64,000 bases of DNA, taken from positions 118,968,946 to 119,032,945 of the forward strand of contig OW121744.1 in NCBI GenBank assembly GCA_933228675.1. Direction: 5' to 3'. Positions within the stretch are counted from its first letter, which is position 1. Each line of letters opens with the position of its first letter. Shown here one piece after another: positions 37,248-49,343 of this stretch. The translations under genes were made by a program, and so were the position numbers. Origin of the DNA: Stomorhina lunata (Eukaryota; Arthropoda; Insecta; Diptera; Rhiniidae). Below the pieces are notes generated by a model. The model had not been told where the DNA came from. It did no database searches and was given only the letters and a program-made list of their open reading frames with translations.

Positions 37248-37625
37248 GCTCAAAGAGAACGCCACTCTTCCCTTAGGGCTCATGGGACCGATGATCATTG
37301 AACTATTAGACTATCGGGAGAACAGCAACGTCAGCCAGCTTCAATAGTTGCGGTGAGGGAGGATTAAACCAATTCAAAACGTATTGCTCAAAGAGAACGC
37401 CAGTATTCTATAAGGGCTCATGAGACCGAAGGCCTTAGAAATATGCGACTATCAGAAAAACAACAGCTAAATAGCAGCAGAGACGAAGGACGAAACTAAT
37501 TTACGCGGAGTCAACGATGCCTTGAGAACTTTATAGATGAAACCGATGCATTACACAAAATCAACGTCAGGTTGCAAGAAGATTTGTGGAAAACTACCCG
37601 TGCAACGCCGGGTACAACAAGCTAG
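37248..37625 (+). mobile_element. Helitron-like 3' end with internal repeats
   Basis: The terminal part is a 6-bp hairpin TACCCG (37595-37600) / CGGGTA (37609-37614), followed after 7 nt by CTAG (37622-37625), the CTRR end typical of Helitrons, then T. The CCCGTGCAACGCCGGGTA phrase is widespread at insect Helitron 3' ends. Upstream are two degenerate direct repeats, starting at 37248 and 37386 (GCTCAAAGAGAACGCCA, then AGGGCTCATGRGACCGA). The 5' TC end was not located and there is no Rep/helicase frame, so this is a non-autonomous or truncated copy. Confidence 0.6.
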
Positions 37626-39840
37626 TCCATACATATAACTCTTTAAATTGAAAATTAAACATAACTAAAAAAAGGCAAATGAAAGTTTAATTAAACTTAG
37701 TTTATATATTGCATACCACTAACTATTACATACATTATTATAACTCATATCAACTACTTATATTTAGTATCTGACTACAATTAGTTCATCACAAATTGTT
37801 ACCATAACAAACAAAAATTGACACTTAATTTTTTGTATATATCGAAATTAATTAAATGTACATAAATACTTGTGTATATATATATAAATATATGGTAAAA
37901 AAATATACTTAACGTCAAGTGAAACGCCAAAAAAAAAACAAATTTAAAAATAAAAAATATTAACATAAAACAAAAAAATTTAATTGGTCACTTACATATA
38001 TTTTTGGAGGTACTTTTGTATGTTTATTTGTTCTATTTATATAAGAAATATTGAAATTTGGTTAAGATATTTCCCATTTTTGTCAACGATATTTACTTAT
38101 GTGTATAACGTTACATACGTATAAGTATAATATGCATAATGTGAAACCATTTTTACGTAAATTAATCGAGAGTAATGTGCCACACCAAATCAATTATTTG
38201 ATTTTATTACATTTGATTATTTCGTTATGATAAAAATATAATTAATAAGCACTTTGTCATCTCAAGTGGACAAAAAAACATTAAAATAATAAGATTAATA
38301 CGAATTAGATATAAATATACACACACACATACATACATATGTACAATGTACATTGTACATACATATGTACATATGTATATTTATGTTATTGTAAACACAT
38401 TAAACATTATTAAATGGTTAGAGACATAACAATCAATAACAGACAACTAAACTAAACCACATCCTGTGAAAAATGGTTGTATGTACAACCACAAAACATT
38501 AGAAAAGGAGTTGTTGAAAAGAGTGAAATAGAATCAAGATAACTTTTAGAAATAAATAATGAACGAAATAATTTCACTTTGTATAAAAGCTAAATTACCA
38601 TGGTTACAGTAACAGCGAATCAAATCCGCAATATCACAAATAACAAAATAACAACAGGGAACAAAATAAATAATATAAAAAAATAAAATATGAGCATGAA
38701 CTAATGTTGCTACGAATGTTGTCACTACTATTAAATAAGTGCCACAAGTACCACATATGTATATGAGTACATACATACGAGTACAAAAGAATTTACCTTT
38801 AAAAATAGGGTTTGAGTTTCCCTTGAAATTTTTATTTTCCGAAAAAAGTGGTTAGGTAATTTTTATTATTTAAACAAAACTCCTTATACCAAAAGTTAAA
38901 AAAATTTAATTTTTCAAACTCAACTAGAATCTGGATGATATCGCTTCTAATCTGATCCGAGAGTTTGCTCCGATATTTTGATAAAAATATTTCTCATTCG
39001 AGGGTATGCAAGCATATACTAGTATGTATATATATAAGTATGTGTGAATACATGTATCAGTATTACCATTATTGTCGCAGCATTTGTGAATGTAATAGTC
39101 ATCAATATGGTTATTATTACTGTCAATATCATTATGAAACCAAACATTATTGCCAACAAACAATATGTTTTTAATAATGGTTTCTAACACCAACAATAAC
39201 ATCATACATATCACTGACACAAATAACACTTAAAATAAACGATGTTTATAAACACACACAAATACACTTACAATATATATTTAAATAAATTTATATATAC
39301 ACTCACACGCTCGTATTACTGTTATCTGAAATGTTAATAAACCATATTATAAACTTACAAACATGTGGTTTTGTATAAAGCATGTAAATATCCCAACAGT
39401 TTTAGATATAAACTTGGTTTATCGGCACAAGATCCACATTGGCCTTATTTATTTTACGAAATTAAAATTAAGTCCATTTAAATAAATTAATAAAATTTCA
39501 AATCGAATAGATTTATGTAAAATATAATACCAATATTTTATAAAAGTTTTTATTTAAATTTAATCCGCTAAAAGCAATTTTTTTAATAAAAGTTTAGTAA
39601 ATGTTTGGGAATTGACGGGTTGAAAAATACAAAATTTCATTGAATATTTCAAAGATATGACACTCTTCTAGAAAACATTAAGTTAAATAACTTAATATAT
39701 GTATAGAATGTCCACCTAAAATTAAATGTCAGTTGATTTAATTAAAATTCCCACATATTTATTTTCGTTGATTTAAAATCTGTTCACTTATTTTTTATAT
39801 GAAATCAAAAATAAATTTGTTATAAATTTACATATTAAAA
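37626..39840. other. Non-coding stretch with CATA-rich palindromes
   Basis: 38330-38380 is a CATA/TGTACA cluster including the palindrome TGTACAATGTACATTGTACA. The remainder is AT-rich with chance frames on both strands. Confidence 0.5.
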
Positions 39841-40787
39841 AACAAGTAAGAAAGCGCTTTAGTCGGTCAAGCCCGACCATACGATACCCTTCACCACTAA
39901 GGTCAAAGGTGTTATTTTTTCTGTATAAAGAAAAATATTTGCTAAATTTTACCATCATACAAACATTTTCTCAAAATTTATATATTTAAGCTGTTTCCGT
40001 CATTTGGACTTATATGAGAGCTAGGATCAAATGTGGACCGATTATCTCGATATTTAGCAAATTGATTACATTCGTTGCAAAAAATAAACTCAAAATTTTC
40101 ATTATTTTTAGATTTATGAGCGTTTTAGTGATTTTTTGTCTTATTTAGTGCATTTTTAAAGAAGAGTTTGTATGGGAGCTATGGTCAAATGTGGACCGAT
40201 TTCAACGAAATTTGGTACAGTGATTTTAGTTTACATAAGCAGTATTTGTTTTAAATATCATGAAAAAATATTAATATTTGTGGCCAATATATCAATTCCG
40301 GGAAGTGGGACCTATGGGAGGTACCATGGTCGATGGTCAATAGCCATGGTCCCATTATCAAAAAAATGATCTGTGCCAAATTTCATCAAATTATCTTTAG
40401 AATTGCGACCTGTAGTTTGATTACAAGGTTTACATGGGGGTCCAGCCAGCCAGCCAGACGGACGGACATCGCTAAATCGACCCAGAAAGTGATTCTAAGC
40501 CTATTGGTATACTAAAAGGTGGGTCTAAGACTAAGACTAAGACTAAGATCTGTGCCAAATTTCATCAAATTATCTTTAGAATTGCGACCTGTAGTTTGAT
40601 TACAAGGTTTACATGGGGGTCCAGCCAGCCAGCCAGACGGACGGACATCGCTAAATCGACCCAGAAAGTGATTCTAAGCCTATTGGTATACTAAAAGGTG
40701 GGTCTAAGACAAATATTTCCATGCGTTACATACATCAGCACAAACTTATATTACCCTTTTCACCTATGGTGGTGAAGGGTGTAATAA
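39841..40787 (-). mobile_element. DINE-1-like element, subfamily A, full length with internal duplication
   Basis: The left end is AACAAGTAAGAAAGCGCTTT with hairpin GTCGGTCAAGCCCGAC. The right end is CACCTATGGTGGTGAAGGGT. It is the inverse of 892-1700 over its whole length. It is longer than that copy because a 164-bp segment (40368-40531) is repeated at 40547-40710. The two copies are identical by eye and separated by a CTAAGA-type microrepeat. Confidence 0.85.
40368..40710 (-). repeat. 164-bp direct duplication inside the DINE copy
   Basis: 40368-40531 and 40547-40710 both run from GATCTGTGCCAAATTTCATC to AAAAGGTGGGTCTAAGAC and include the (CCAG)n(ACGG)n tract. Between them lies TAAGACTAAGACTAA, an expansion of the CTAAGA at the junction. 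Confidence 0.9.
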
Positions 40788-42759
40788 TTATTATAAAAAT
40801 ATTTAAATTTTTCGCAAAACACATTTTTAAAGATTTGTAGTAAAATTCATGAAAAATTATCAAATCGAAATATGTTTGAATAATTCCTTTTGTAAAGTGC
40901 AATAATAAGTATCTAAATATTTTGTTAAATTTAAATCGCTTAAATCGTTAATGTGTACATATTGTTTTCCCGCTGATGCAATTAACATAAAAATATCATA
41001 GATTATAAATAAATAGACAAAATAAAAATATAAAATTTAAATGTGTTTCAAAATATCATAAAAATAGCAATAACGTTAGTATATTTTATACTATTGTTAA
41101 ACAATACTCACTCATACATACTTACTTATGTTATGTTTCTTCATTAATATCAAATTTTTAATAGCATAAAAGTTTTATCTTTTTAATTGGAATCGTCCCA
41201 CTTATTCAAAGCCAAGAGGTAAGCGATTACATTAAATAAATTTTGTTTCTAATGTTTTTATTTTTCTAAATGTAGAAAATTTTTCTTGAGATGTATATTT
41301 TTTCAAAATCTGAATCCTCGAAATTGACATTATCTTTAGATTTAGGATTTTTTTTTAGGATTAATGTCCCAAAAAATGGTTAAAATTTCTGCAAAATTCA
41401 ATTCAAATATTCTGGAATTTATTAATAAAGGTATCTAAGAAACAAGACTTTATGCAGACTTTAATGAATATTTCAAAAGAATAGCAAATAAAATAAATTT
41501 CCTTGAATTTATTAGCCTGATGAAAGAATTATTGTTCTTAAGAATTTACCATAAAAGCTAAATTATTTGTTTAAGAAAGTTTTTTGTTAGTAAAACGTAA
41601 TTATTGTAATTTCATAGCATCGCAAATAGATTTCTTTTCTTTCCAAAACAAACCAAAATTATTTAATTGATTTCTTATCAAGGAACAAATTTTTCTTGAA
41701 CGTTCATGATCATTAAGCATATTGAAATTTTATGTTGCAAAAGATTAACCGAAATAACGTTAAAAAGTTATCATTACAATTTATCTCTGAAAACGCCAGA
41801 AGCGCCATCATCAAGTTCTTCTTCTTTAGCTACGAGTACAATGAAATTTAAACACAGGAAAAATCATTTAGAAATAAATAGAAAAGACAAATCAAAATGT
41901 CATTGTGTTCCCAGTCGGAGCGGTATTGAAAAAGGAAACTCGTCATTGACTAGAAACTTGTACCATAAAAAAGTAAAAAAAAATCCATAAAATAACGACG
42001 ATTTAATTTTTTTTTTAATTTGTAGTTGCTAATGCTGTTATATCGCGTATTTTCGTTCTTTCGCTGTCGGTCTATCTTTGCCCTTTGTCATTTTACCACA
42101 GTCTCCCTAATTGTTATAGCTTTTTTAAAAATTTAAAGATATTTTTATGCATGGTCCCCTCGTCTCCTGGTCTCTGTAATTATCATTTGTTTTTTAACAT
42201 TTTGCTTAGTGATAAATGCGTCAAATTATAAACGAATTTTTCATAGATTAATTGGGCGTAAACACCAACATTTTATATGTACGAACACACATTCGCAGAG
42301 CCAGTGGCATAACAACTTCAATTTGAAACCATTCTTTTATATACAAACCCAGCAGTTCTAGGAACACTATGTACCAAATCCATCATCCTATAATCCCGAT
42401 ACTACTACTACTTAGATCATTTTGACAATTGAATCAAATATTGTGCGATACGTATTCCACACTTTGAATTTTTTCATCATTTTTTTTATTTCAGTTATGA
42501 CAAAAATCTAGTATCATGATGATCACATTATAATTGACAAATTATTTTGTATTGATATTAAGTTTCTAGCTTAAAACTTGGAATAGACATAATCCTAAAA
42601 GTCTTGAATTGAAGATACAAAATCTAATGGGTACTTTTGTAGATATGTTTGTGGTTTTATATTACGACAAATACACATGTATTTATTTTGGAAATAATTG
42701 TAAAAGAAATCCCTCTAACAATGCAATAAACAATTGAAAATACTCACATATAAAAATAC

Positions 42760-42790
<31 letters not shown>

Positions 42791-42892
42791 ATATCTGTGT
42801 TCATAAGCAATAACAACATAAGTCTAAAAATCATATTTTGTACACTTTACTCAAAAATTCCGTTTTAATTAGAAATTTGAATTTATATTTTG
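40788..42892. other. Non-coding stretch
   Basis: 41790-41970 is slightly richer in G/C and gives a Ser-rich frame (41706-41990, plus), but without splice or start context it is not called. The remainder is AT-rich. Confidence 0.45.
42761..42785. repeat. (TA)n microsatellite
   Basis: About twelve uninterrupted TA units preceded by ACA and followed by TGTTG. Confidence 0.9.
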
Positions 42893-43080
42893 TCTACTTT
42901 CACTCTAGTCAGGTTTGGATCATCAGGTCTTAAGATAGAATTGAAATAAATACAAACCTGGCCGTACTATATTATGTATGAAATTTTAGGACAATAAAAA
43001 TCTGATGAGGAAAATGTTCGTGTGTGAAATTTGAAGAAAAACTGATCAGGTAAACCTGATATGTGTAAAAACGGCACTTT
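42893..43080 (-). mobile_element. Small TIR element, family F copy 2
   Basis: The reverse complement begins AAAGTGCCGTTTTTACACAT, then ATCAGGTTTACCTGATCAGT, and follows 4804-5024 in order (AAATTTC, ACAC..AACATTTTC, ATCAG, AAATTTCATAC). It ends with the TCAGGTTT motif near CACTCTAGTCAGGTTTGG. It is diverged from copy 1. Confidence 0.55.
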
Positions 43081-44708
43081 AAAATAAATTTGTATGCGTT
43101 ACACAATACATCACCACAAACTAAACAAATAAACTGAAATTAAAAATTTTGAGTTAATACTCTCTACCGGAGCAAGTGCGATATGTATGTTTGTAGTCGG
43201 TATCTACACGAACACACAATTTATTTAGTTGGAGACAGGGAAGAATGACAAATCTTATTCAATTGGAAAACATTGCTGTTGATGTTGTTTTTGCTGTTAG
43301 ACTTTCTCGTATTTCAAATATTATTAAATGTTCACTTCTCAACGATTGTTTCTTTTTACATTTTACATTTACACACACACTGGGCAGAATTTAATCATGT
43401 ATGTATGTTCATTAGGGTGGTAACAAGTAATTTTTAATGACATTTAAATATTGTAGAATGTAGATGTTACGTTTTTTGTAACATATGCATGTGTGTTACA
43501 TTAAAATTGTTTCACATGCTATTAAAAACTTTAATACAATTTCACAAAAATTTGTATAAGGTTGTAAGAAAAAATTATATTTTATTTTTAATAATAAATA
43601 GTAGAATTAAAAACTAATTCACATTAACCTGATTTTTAAGTTAATAAATAAACATAACCACGTAATTATATATGAGGCATTAAATAAAATATAACCGGTT
43701 ACGCTGTTGCAGTGTCGATCGATTTACAATGATCACATTAGGGTGAACGTTATTGCCTAAAATAGAAATTTCACACCTTAACTTTGAAACACTTTTACAG
43801 CTGACATAAACAGTTTTTCGGACTGTAAATTGTTATTGTTGTTTTCTCTTTATATTATAACTTTTTTTATACCTAAAATACCGGGCGTATGAATAGTTAT
43901 CCTTTGCTGTATTAGCATTCTTAAAAGCATTATACTAATAAAAAATTGAAAAACTGAATGGATTAAAAATTAAAGTGTTAAAAGCTTAAATATACATACA
44001 TAAGTACATACAGCAAAACCTTTTTTCTACTACAATAAAAGAAAACTCTGTCTTGTAGGTCTGGGAATCTCTAGTCTACATTTGATGTCTGTCTGCAAAT
44101 TGTTTTCTGGCATTAGACAAAGACAATGTATTATAAATTTCACGATTTTCGCGTTTTAAATAATGCGTGAATCCATTATGTTGTTTTTTGTGGTTTTACA
44201 TTGTACAATAATATTGTACATACATACATACAAACACACATATGAATGGAATATAGAGAACACGAAATGTTTGTTTTAGTTTTATTTCCAGAGGGATATT
44301 TATTTAATTTTTCATTTTTTAGAGTTTTTTGTATATTTTATTTGACATATGCTTTCAAATAAGAGACAGGATTCTGTTTTATACAGTCACCAAATTAAGA
44401 GGGGTTTTGATACCTAATTATTTTTATTTATCGGCAAAAACACATAAATGTATGTTGGAGATGTCTTAGGATGTTTTCAAAAAATTCCATGAATGTACGA
44501 CTTTAAAGTTATATTTTGCAGAGTTTTCTCGCTGAATAAATAATAAATGGCATTTTTAGGATTTGCCAGATGCTCCTCATTGTCTACACTTGTACAACAT
44601 AAATATCGCTAGGAAAAATACAAAACAATGTAACGTTTTTGTAGAATACAAAATATCATTTAAAAGTAAAAACAATTAAGAAATACACGGTTAATATTGA
44701 TTCTTTGT
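43081..44708. other. Non-coding stretch
   Basis: Two isolated CATTAGGGTG motifs (43413 and 43736), which resemble family E ends, have no partners. Otherwise AT-rich with nothing recognised. Confidence 0.45.
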
Positions 44709-44971
44709 CATTGAGGTCAAACAAAGATGGATTTTAACCAAAATTATAAGGTTCTTTTAATGCCTAAATTTTTCATCATGTAAACATTTTATGGAAATTA
44801 ACATATTTCATGGGAGGACTGATTTTGGACTATTTAAAAAGCGATGTTTTGCACCAGGAAATAATTTTTTTTTATCAATTTTCATTATTTTATCTTTAAA
44901 ACTGTGAATTGTACTTTGATAACAAGCCAGACATCGGGACGGAAAAATATCGAAAGTGATTCTAAGTCGAT
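44709..44971 (-). mobile_element. Highly diverged DINE-1-like fragment
   Basis: GAGGTCAAACAAAGATGG, CATGGGAGGACTGATTTTGG, then TTGATAACAAGCCAGACATC and GTGATTCTAAGTCGATCG match the subfamily order with heavy decay. It abuts the next copy in the same orientation. Confidence 0.45.
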
Positions 44972-45001
44972 CGTTTATCCAATATATGTTAAAATCATTA
45001 G

Positions 45002-45682
45002 AAACAAGTAAGAAAAGCTACAGTTGGTTAAACCCGACAAACTACATGATACCCTTCACTGCTAAGGTCATAAATGGGCCAAAATTTAACAAGTTTTCCT
45101 TAAGTCTAAGAGATGTACATATACTATGTGCTATTTTTTCAAAATTTTCAGATTTAAGTAGATTGATGTCTTTTTCGGCTAAGGACCTAATATGGGAGCT
45201 AGGATCAATTGTGGATGGATTGTTACCAAATTTCGGTTATTGGTTTATATTTGCAAAATATTTATCTGTGCAAAGTTTTAGTAATGAAATGCATTTATCT
45301 TTAGATTTATAAGCGTTTTTGTGCTTTTATGTGTAAACGACTTTTGAGAATATGTCTTGTATGGGAGGTATGATCAAATATGAACCTATTCCCACAAAAT
45401 TAGGTACACTGATTAAAGTTACCACAAGCAATATTTTTGCTGAATATTTTACAACTACATTTGTAGCTGTAAAGCGCCAAAAACTCTAGTCCGGGAAGAC
45501 ATCCCAAAAAATATAGGGATCATCCTTGGACCATATCTTTGAAGTTACGACCTGTACATTGATAACGAGCTTACATGGATATCCAGCCAGCCGGTCGGAC
45601 ATCGTTAAAGTAACTCAGGAAGTGATTTTGAGTCGATCGGAATACTTAAAGGTGGGTCTCAGATCAATATTTCAGATCTATT
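45002..45682 (-). mobile_element. DINE-1-like element, subfamily B copy 2, 5'-truncated
   Basis: The left end AACAAGTAAGAAAAGCTACA then GTTGGTTAAACCCGACAAAC matches the element's 3' end. The interior follows 28615-29291. At the right, GGTGGGTCTCAGATCAATAT is followed by unrelated DNA, so the terminal CACCTATGGTGGTGAAGGGT (5' end of the element) is missing. The frame 44956-45312 crosses from flank into repeat and is not a gene. Confidence 0.75.
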
Positions 45683-47765
45683 TCGTTTGATATAAATGAA
45701 ATTTTAATTAAGGATCTAATTTAAAAGTACCCTAAAAATATTAATGAATTTGTTTTGGTATTATTTTCTTCCCACTATTTGGCCAAAAAAGGATTGAAGA
45801 TGCCAAATATTAAAAGCGGAATTTTAAATTTCATATAACGATATACATACATGTATAATACATAAATGTACTTGTTTTTATCATATGTGTTTTTTATTTG
45901 AATGTATCTATGTATGTATGTATGTATGTGACTGTGCAAGTAGATATGTATGTGTGACTGAATGTATCTTTATTGTTGCTATTGCTGTTACTGTTCTAAG
46001 AAAATTATCATAATATATGACATTGTTGTATTTAATCGTGCGTATTGATTTTATTTCATTTTTATTTCTAATTTGATTTGTCGCTTGATTTAGTTGATTT
46101 CAACTGTATTAAATATAATGATGTTTCATTTTGCGGGTATTATTACACCAGACAATTTCCCACAAAGCTCATTGGATTTAATGCTATGAAATATTTCGTT
46201 AATAAATTGGTTTAAGAAAAATTTTAAAAACGAAATACATATAAAAATACGATATTGTAAAGTAAGAAGAACATTTTTAACTCGATAGAAAACTCGTGGT
46301 AAAAGATGTCAGAAAAAGCAAAAAATGGTGCTAAATAAAAAGTAGGCGTCAGTTATATTACGTTTTATTTTCCTTTTTAATTTCTAAATAAAAAGGTACA
46401 TTTGAGATTTTTTAATTAAAAAAAGTACCACGCTCACCTGCTTTATTTTATTTCTTATAAGTATGTCTATTAATGTATGTAATATTACCTGTCGTATAAA
46501 TGTTTTTATTAGTTTGTTTTTTATACTTCCAGGAACATTTATTATTAGTTTCATCCCATGTCATTTTACACCGTCGTTACTTATGTATATTTTTTTATCC
46601 TTAAACTTATATATTTATTTAATATATATACAAACATACATACATAAATGTAAGTACATATATACGAGTAAGCATGTGCGTGTATTTTTGTTAGTAATGT
46701 ATGTTTTAAGATTTGGTGTTTATCTCTTTGACGTATCTGTTAAAAATTCCTTTTTATTTTCTGTGACATTCTTTTGCAACATAAATCTTTTCTAGCAGCA
46801 ATTAAAAAAAAAAACTTTTGCACATACTCACATTACAACTCACACTCCAACAGTTCTACAACAACCCATGAAACCAAAAGTACAGAAACGTTTAATGTCA
46901 GACTTGTCAGCAACTTTTCTAATCAGCTTTCTTTAATTCTTAGTAGAACGAATGCGAATGCTTTAAGCCCTAAATGCAGAAAACATACCTTTTTCAATCG
47001 GCAAAATTTAATTTTGAATAAAATATCGGGTAGTTGCAGTGATTCTTGGTCAGATTTTGTAACGGACTCTAGCCAAATTGTTTCGTGGCAATGAAGATAA
47101 TCACACATATACATAAGTATACATAGATATGTATGTAAGTATTGCCACATTTTACAATAACAGGAGCAACAACAACAGCAACACCACCAATTCCAATACC
47201 GAGTATTACCACTCAAATGTCATGTGTCGATATGAGAGTTTTGCGTGAAAGTTTTCTATGTAAGTTTTTTACTTAAGTTTTTATTTTATTTAACAGCGTT
47301 TCAAATGCCAAACAAAAAATATCTAGAGTTTTTTTATTGTTTTAGTTTCTTTAGTCGGTATTGGCGATGGTGGTATTAGAGAATATAAAAAAATGGAAAA
47401 AAATAATAAGAATAACTTTTTAATCTAAGTTTTAATATACAACTGTCAAAAGAACGACAAGTAAATTTCTGTTCTAATATATTCTTTTTGTAAGTGTGTT
47501 GGTATTAAGTTCTAACACCAAGTGCTAGAATACTTATTTTACGTTTATTCGAAAAAGAAAATCTCTCGCCCCAAAGATGAAAATTAATTTATCAAATTTA
47601 AAAGAATAAAAGAAATTTTAATGGTTAAAGGAATTAAAAATATAAACCATGAATTTTTTTACTTATTTTGGTGGTCACATAGACAAATATAAATTTTGAA
47701 ATTACTTTTTTTAGTTGAGGTGTATTAAATTTAACTAAATTTTTATTTTAACTACAACAGTTGCG
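45683..47765. other. Non-coding stretch with one unassigned frame
   Basis: TATG run at about 45905-45930 and CATA run near 46635-46655. The frame at 46774-47094 is listed separately. Nothing else was recognised. Confidence 0.45.
46774..47094 (+). other. Unassigned 106-codon frame, possible exon
   Basis: Composition is less AT-driven than most frames here: Ser/Thr/Asn-rich, ending GSCSDSWSDFVTDSSQIVSWQ before TGA. A TTTTCTAG that could be an acceptor lies at 46788-46795, followed by CAGCAATT; the frame after it stays open for about 99 codons. No family recognised. A terminal exon is possible but unproven, and chance is not excluded. Confidence 0.2.
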
Positions 47766-47792
47766 GACGTCCGCACCAAAACGTAAAAATTC
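47766..47792 (+). repeat. Solo end related to family D TIR
   Basis: GGACGTCCGCACCAAAACGT followed by AAAAATT matches the family D terminal sequence, including its outer GACGT. The opposite end was not found. Confidence 0.4.
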
Positions 47793-48292
47793 ACCTTTAA
47801 ATAGTTAAGGCAAAATTGAAAAAGGATTTGTTTACTTTAAAATTTCAAATAAGATTCATTTAATATACCCATCAATGCAGAATTACTGTCTGATTATAAA
47901 AGTGAAACCATAATTCGAAAATAAATTTTAAATTTATTAAATAAATGCTATTTTTGACCATTATAATTTTTAAACTTTAAAATACGTCTAAATGATAAAT
48001 CGTAAATGTTTGCAAACAATATTTCATTTTGTCACAGCTCTTGACCTTTAATCTGCTTATAAGTAATTGCTGTAGACATTTAAAAACCCCACAAAAGTCA
48101 TGACATTGACCACTAGTAGCCAACCGAGAAGAATTAAAAAAAATTATAATAAAATAAAAAACAAATACCTGTAAGCAAAAACAAAAGTGTATGAAATGGA
48201 AAAAAATAAAATGCTAAAATTAAGTTTGTATAGGTAGTGAAAGTGCGTTATATGAAAATATCGGTTCTTATTTCATAAATTCGAAAAATAAA

Positions 48293-48770
48293 AGGTAAAC
48301 AAGTAGACTTTGTCGAATCTTATATATCCACCATTAAGTAAAGTAAAATATTGACCGACCAATTTTGAGAAAATTTGTTAAGCTAGTCTTTATTTTAAAG
48401 TTAGTGCTTGGTTTAATATTTATTTGCATTTAGGTGGTTGTCATAATATTTATGTGGTACCGGGTGGTTAAAGTTATTTGTGACCTATGGCCAAATGCGG
48501 ACAGACTATTACACAATTTTATATAAAGTTTGTACTGAAGCTATGGTTAAAATAGTTGGCCGATTCTTGTAATATTATATGCAGACTTATACATAGTTAC
48601 ATAAAACTTATCTGCATTAAATTGTATAGTCATTGCTTTTATAATTTAATATTTATCCGAATTGAAGTGGTTTCCGTGGGGGTAGAGTTGTGTAGCATAA
48701 AAGAAAATTCCTCTCACATTTCTACTATTGAACTAAGGAGATTTAAAAATACTAATATATATTAGAAAAA
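48293..48770 (-). mobile_element. DINE-1-like element, subfamily C copy 2, partial
   Basis: The left end GGTAAACAAGTAGACTTTGT then CGAATCTTATATATCCACCA matches the start of 22197-23656. The interior keeps 'ggccgattcttgtaatattatatgcagacttatacatagtt'-type phrases and 'tttccgtgggggtagagttgtg'. The right (5') end is lost. Confidence 0.6.
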
Positions 48771-49343
48771 ATCCTTGGAAGGTTATTCGTATTTTTGCGT
48801 CTGTATCTTCAATAACTACAATGTGTACAGACGTGGCAGGTATGCACGTTTTGATTTCATGTGGTTAAATAATATTAAATGCTAAATAAACTACAATAAT
48901 ACCAATATTCCCATACATCAGACACACGAGTATATACACACTCGACAGGACAATAACTTTTTTTTCTAACTTCTCAATTCTACCACATGATATATGTACT
49001 CGTATTTGTAAGTGTAAACGCATCTGAGGAGAAAAAAGAGAAAAGGGAGAAACCAACAAATGACAAACAGTTTATAAATAAACAAAGTTCATTTGATACA
49101 GACAACTCTATTTTTCTTACAAATAAAAAAACAAACAATAGTGACAATTCAATTTTCCATCAAACAAACGTTTCAATAACTAAACAATCATACACCATTT
49201 GGAAGCCAGTGCCAGGAATGAATTGCATTTTCTTCTCATGCGAGTCCATAAGTTCATACCTACTGACACACACTTATGTATTTATACATACATACATACA
49301 TATAAACAAATACATATACAATTGTGGGTCAACAAAATACCAT
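48771..49343. other. Non-coding stretch
   Basis: Contains a CATA run at about 49283-49300. The frame 48987-49367 is Lys/Asn/Ser-rich and passes through the microsatellite, so it was not accepted as a gene. Confidence 0.45.

Noticed and set aside
42997..43003. CTGATGA hammerhead-like core strand, also near 41518, 16385 and 56300
   Set aside because: No GAAA strand at helix II distance and no helix I or III partners, so these are chance matches.
43413..43746. CATTAGGGTG motifs at 43413 and 43736 as ends of one element
   Set aside because: Both are in the same orientation with no inverted partner and no shared arms with family E.
44956..45312. 118-codon plus-strand frame, with similar frames at 28684-28893 and 57638-57910
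   Set aside because: All three are translations of the same DINE subfamily B sequence. They resemble each other because the repeat is shared, and two begin in or near unrelated flanks.
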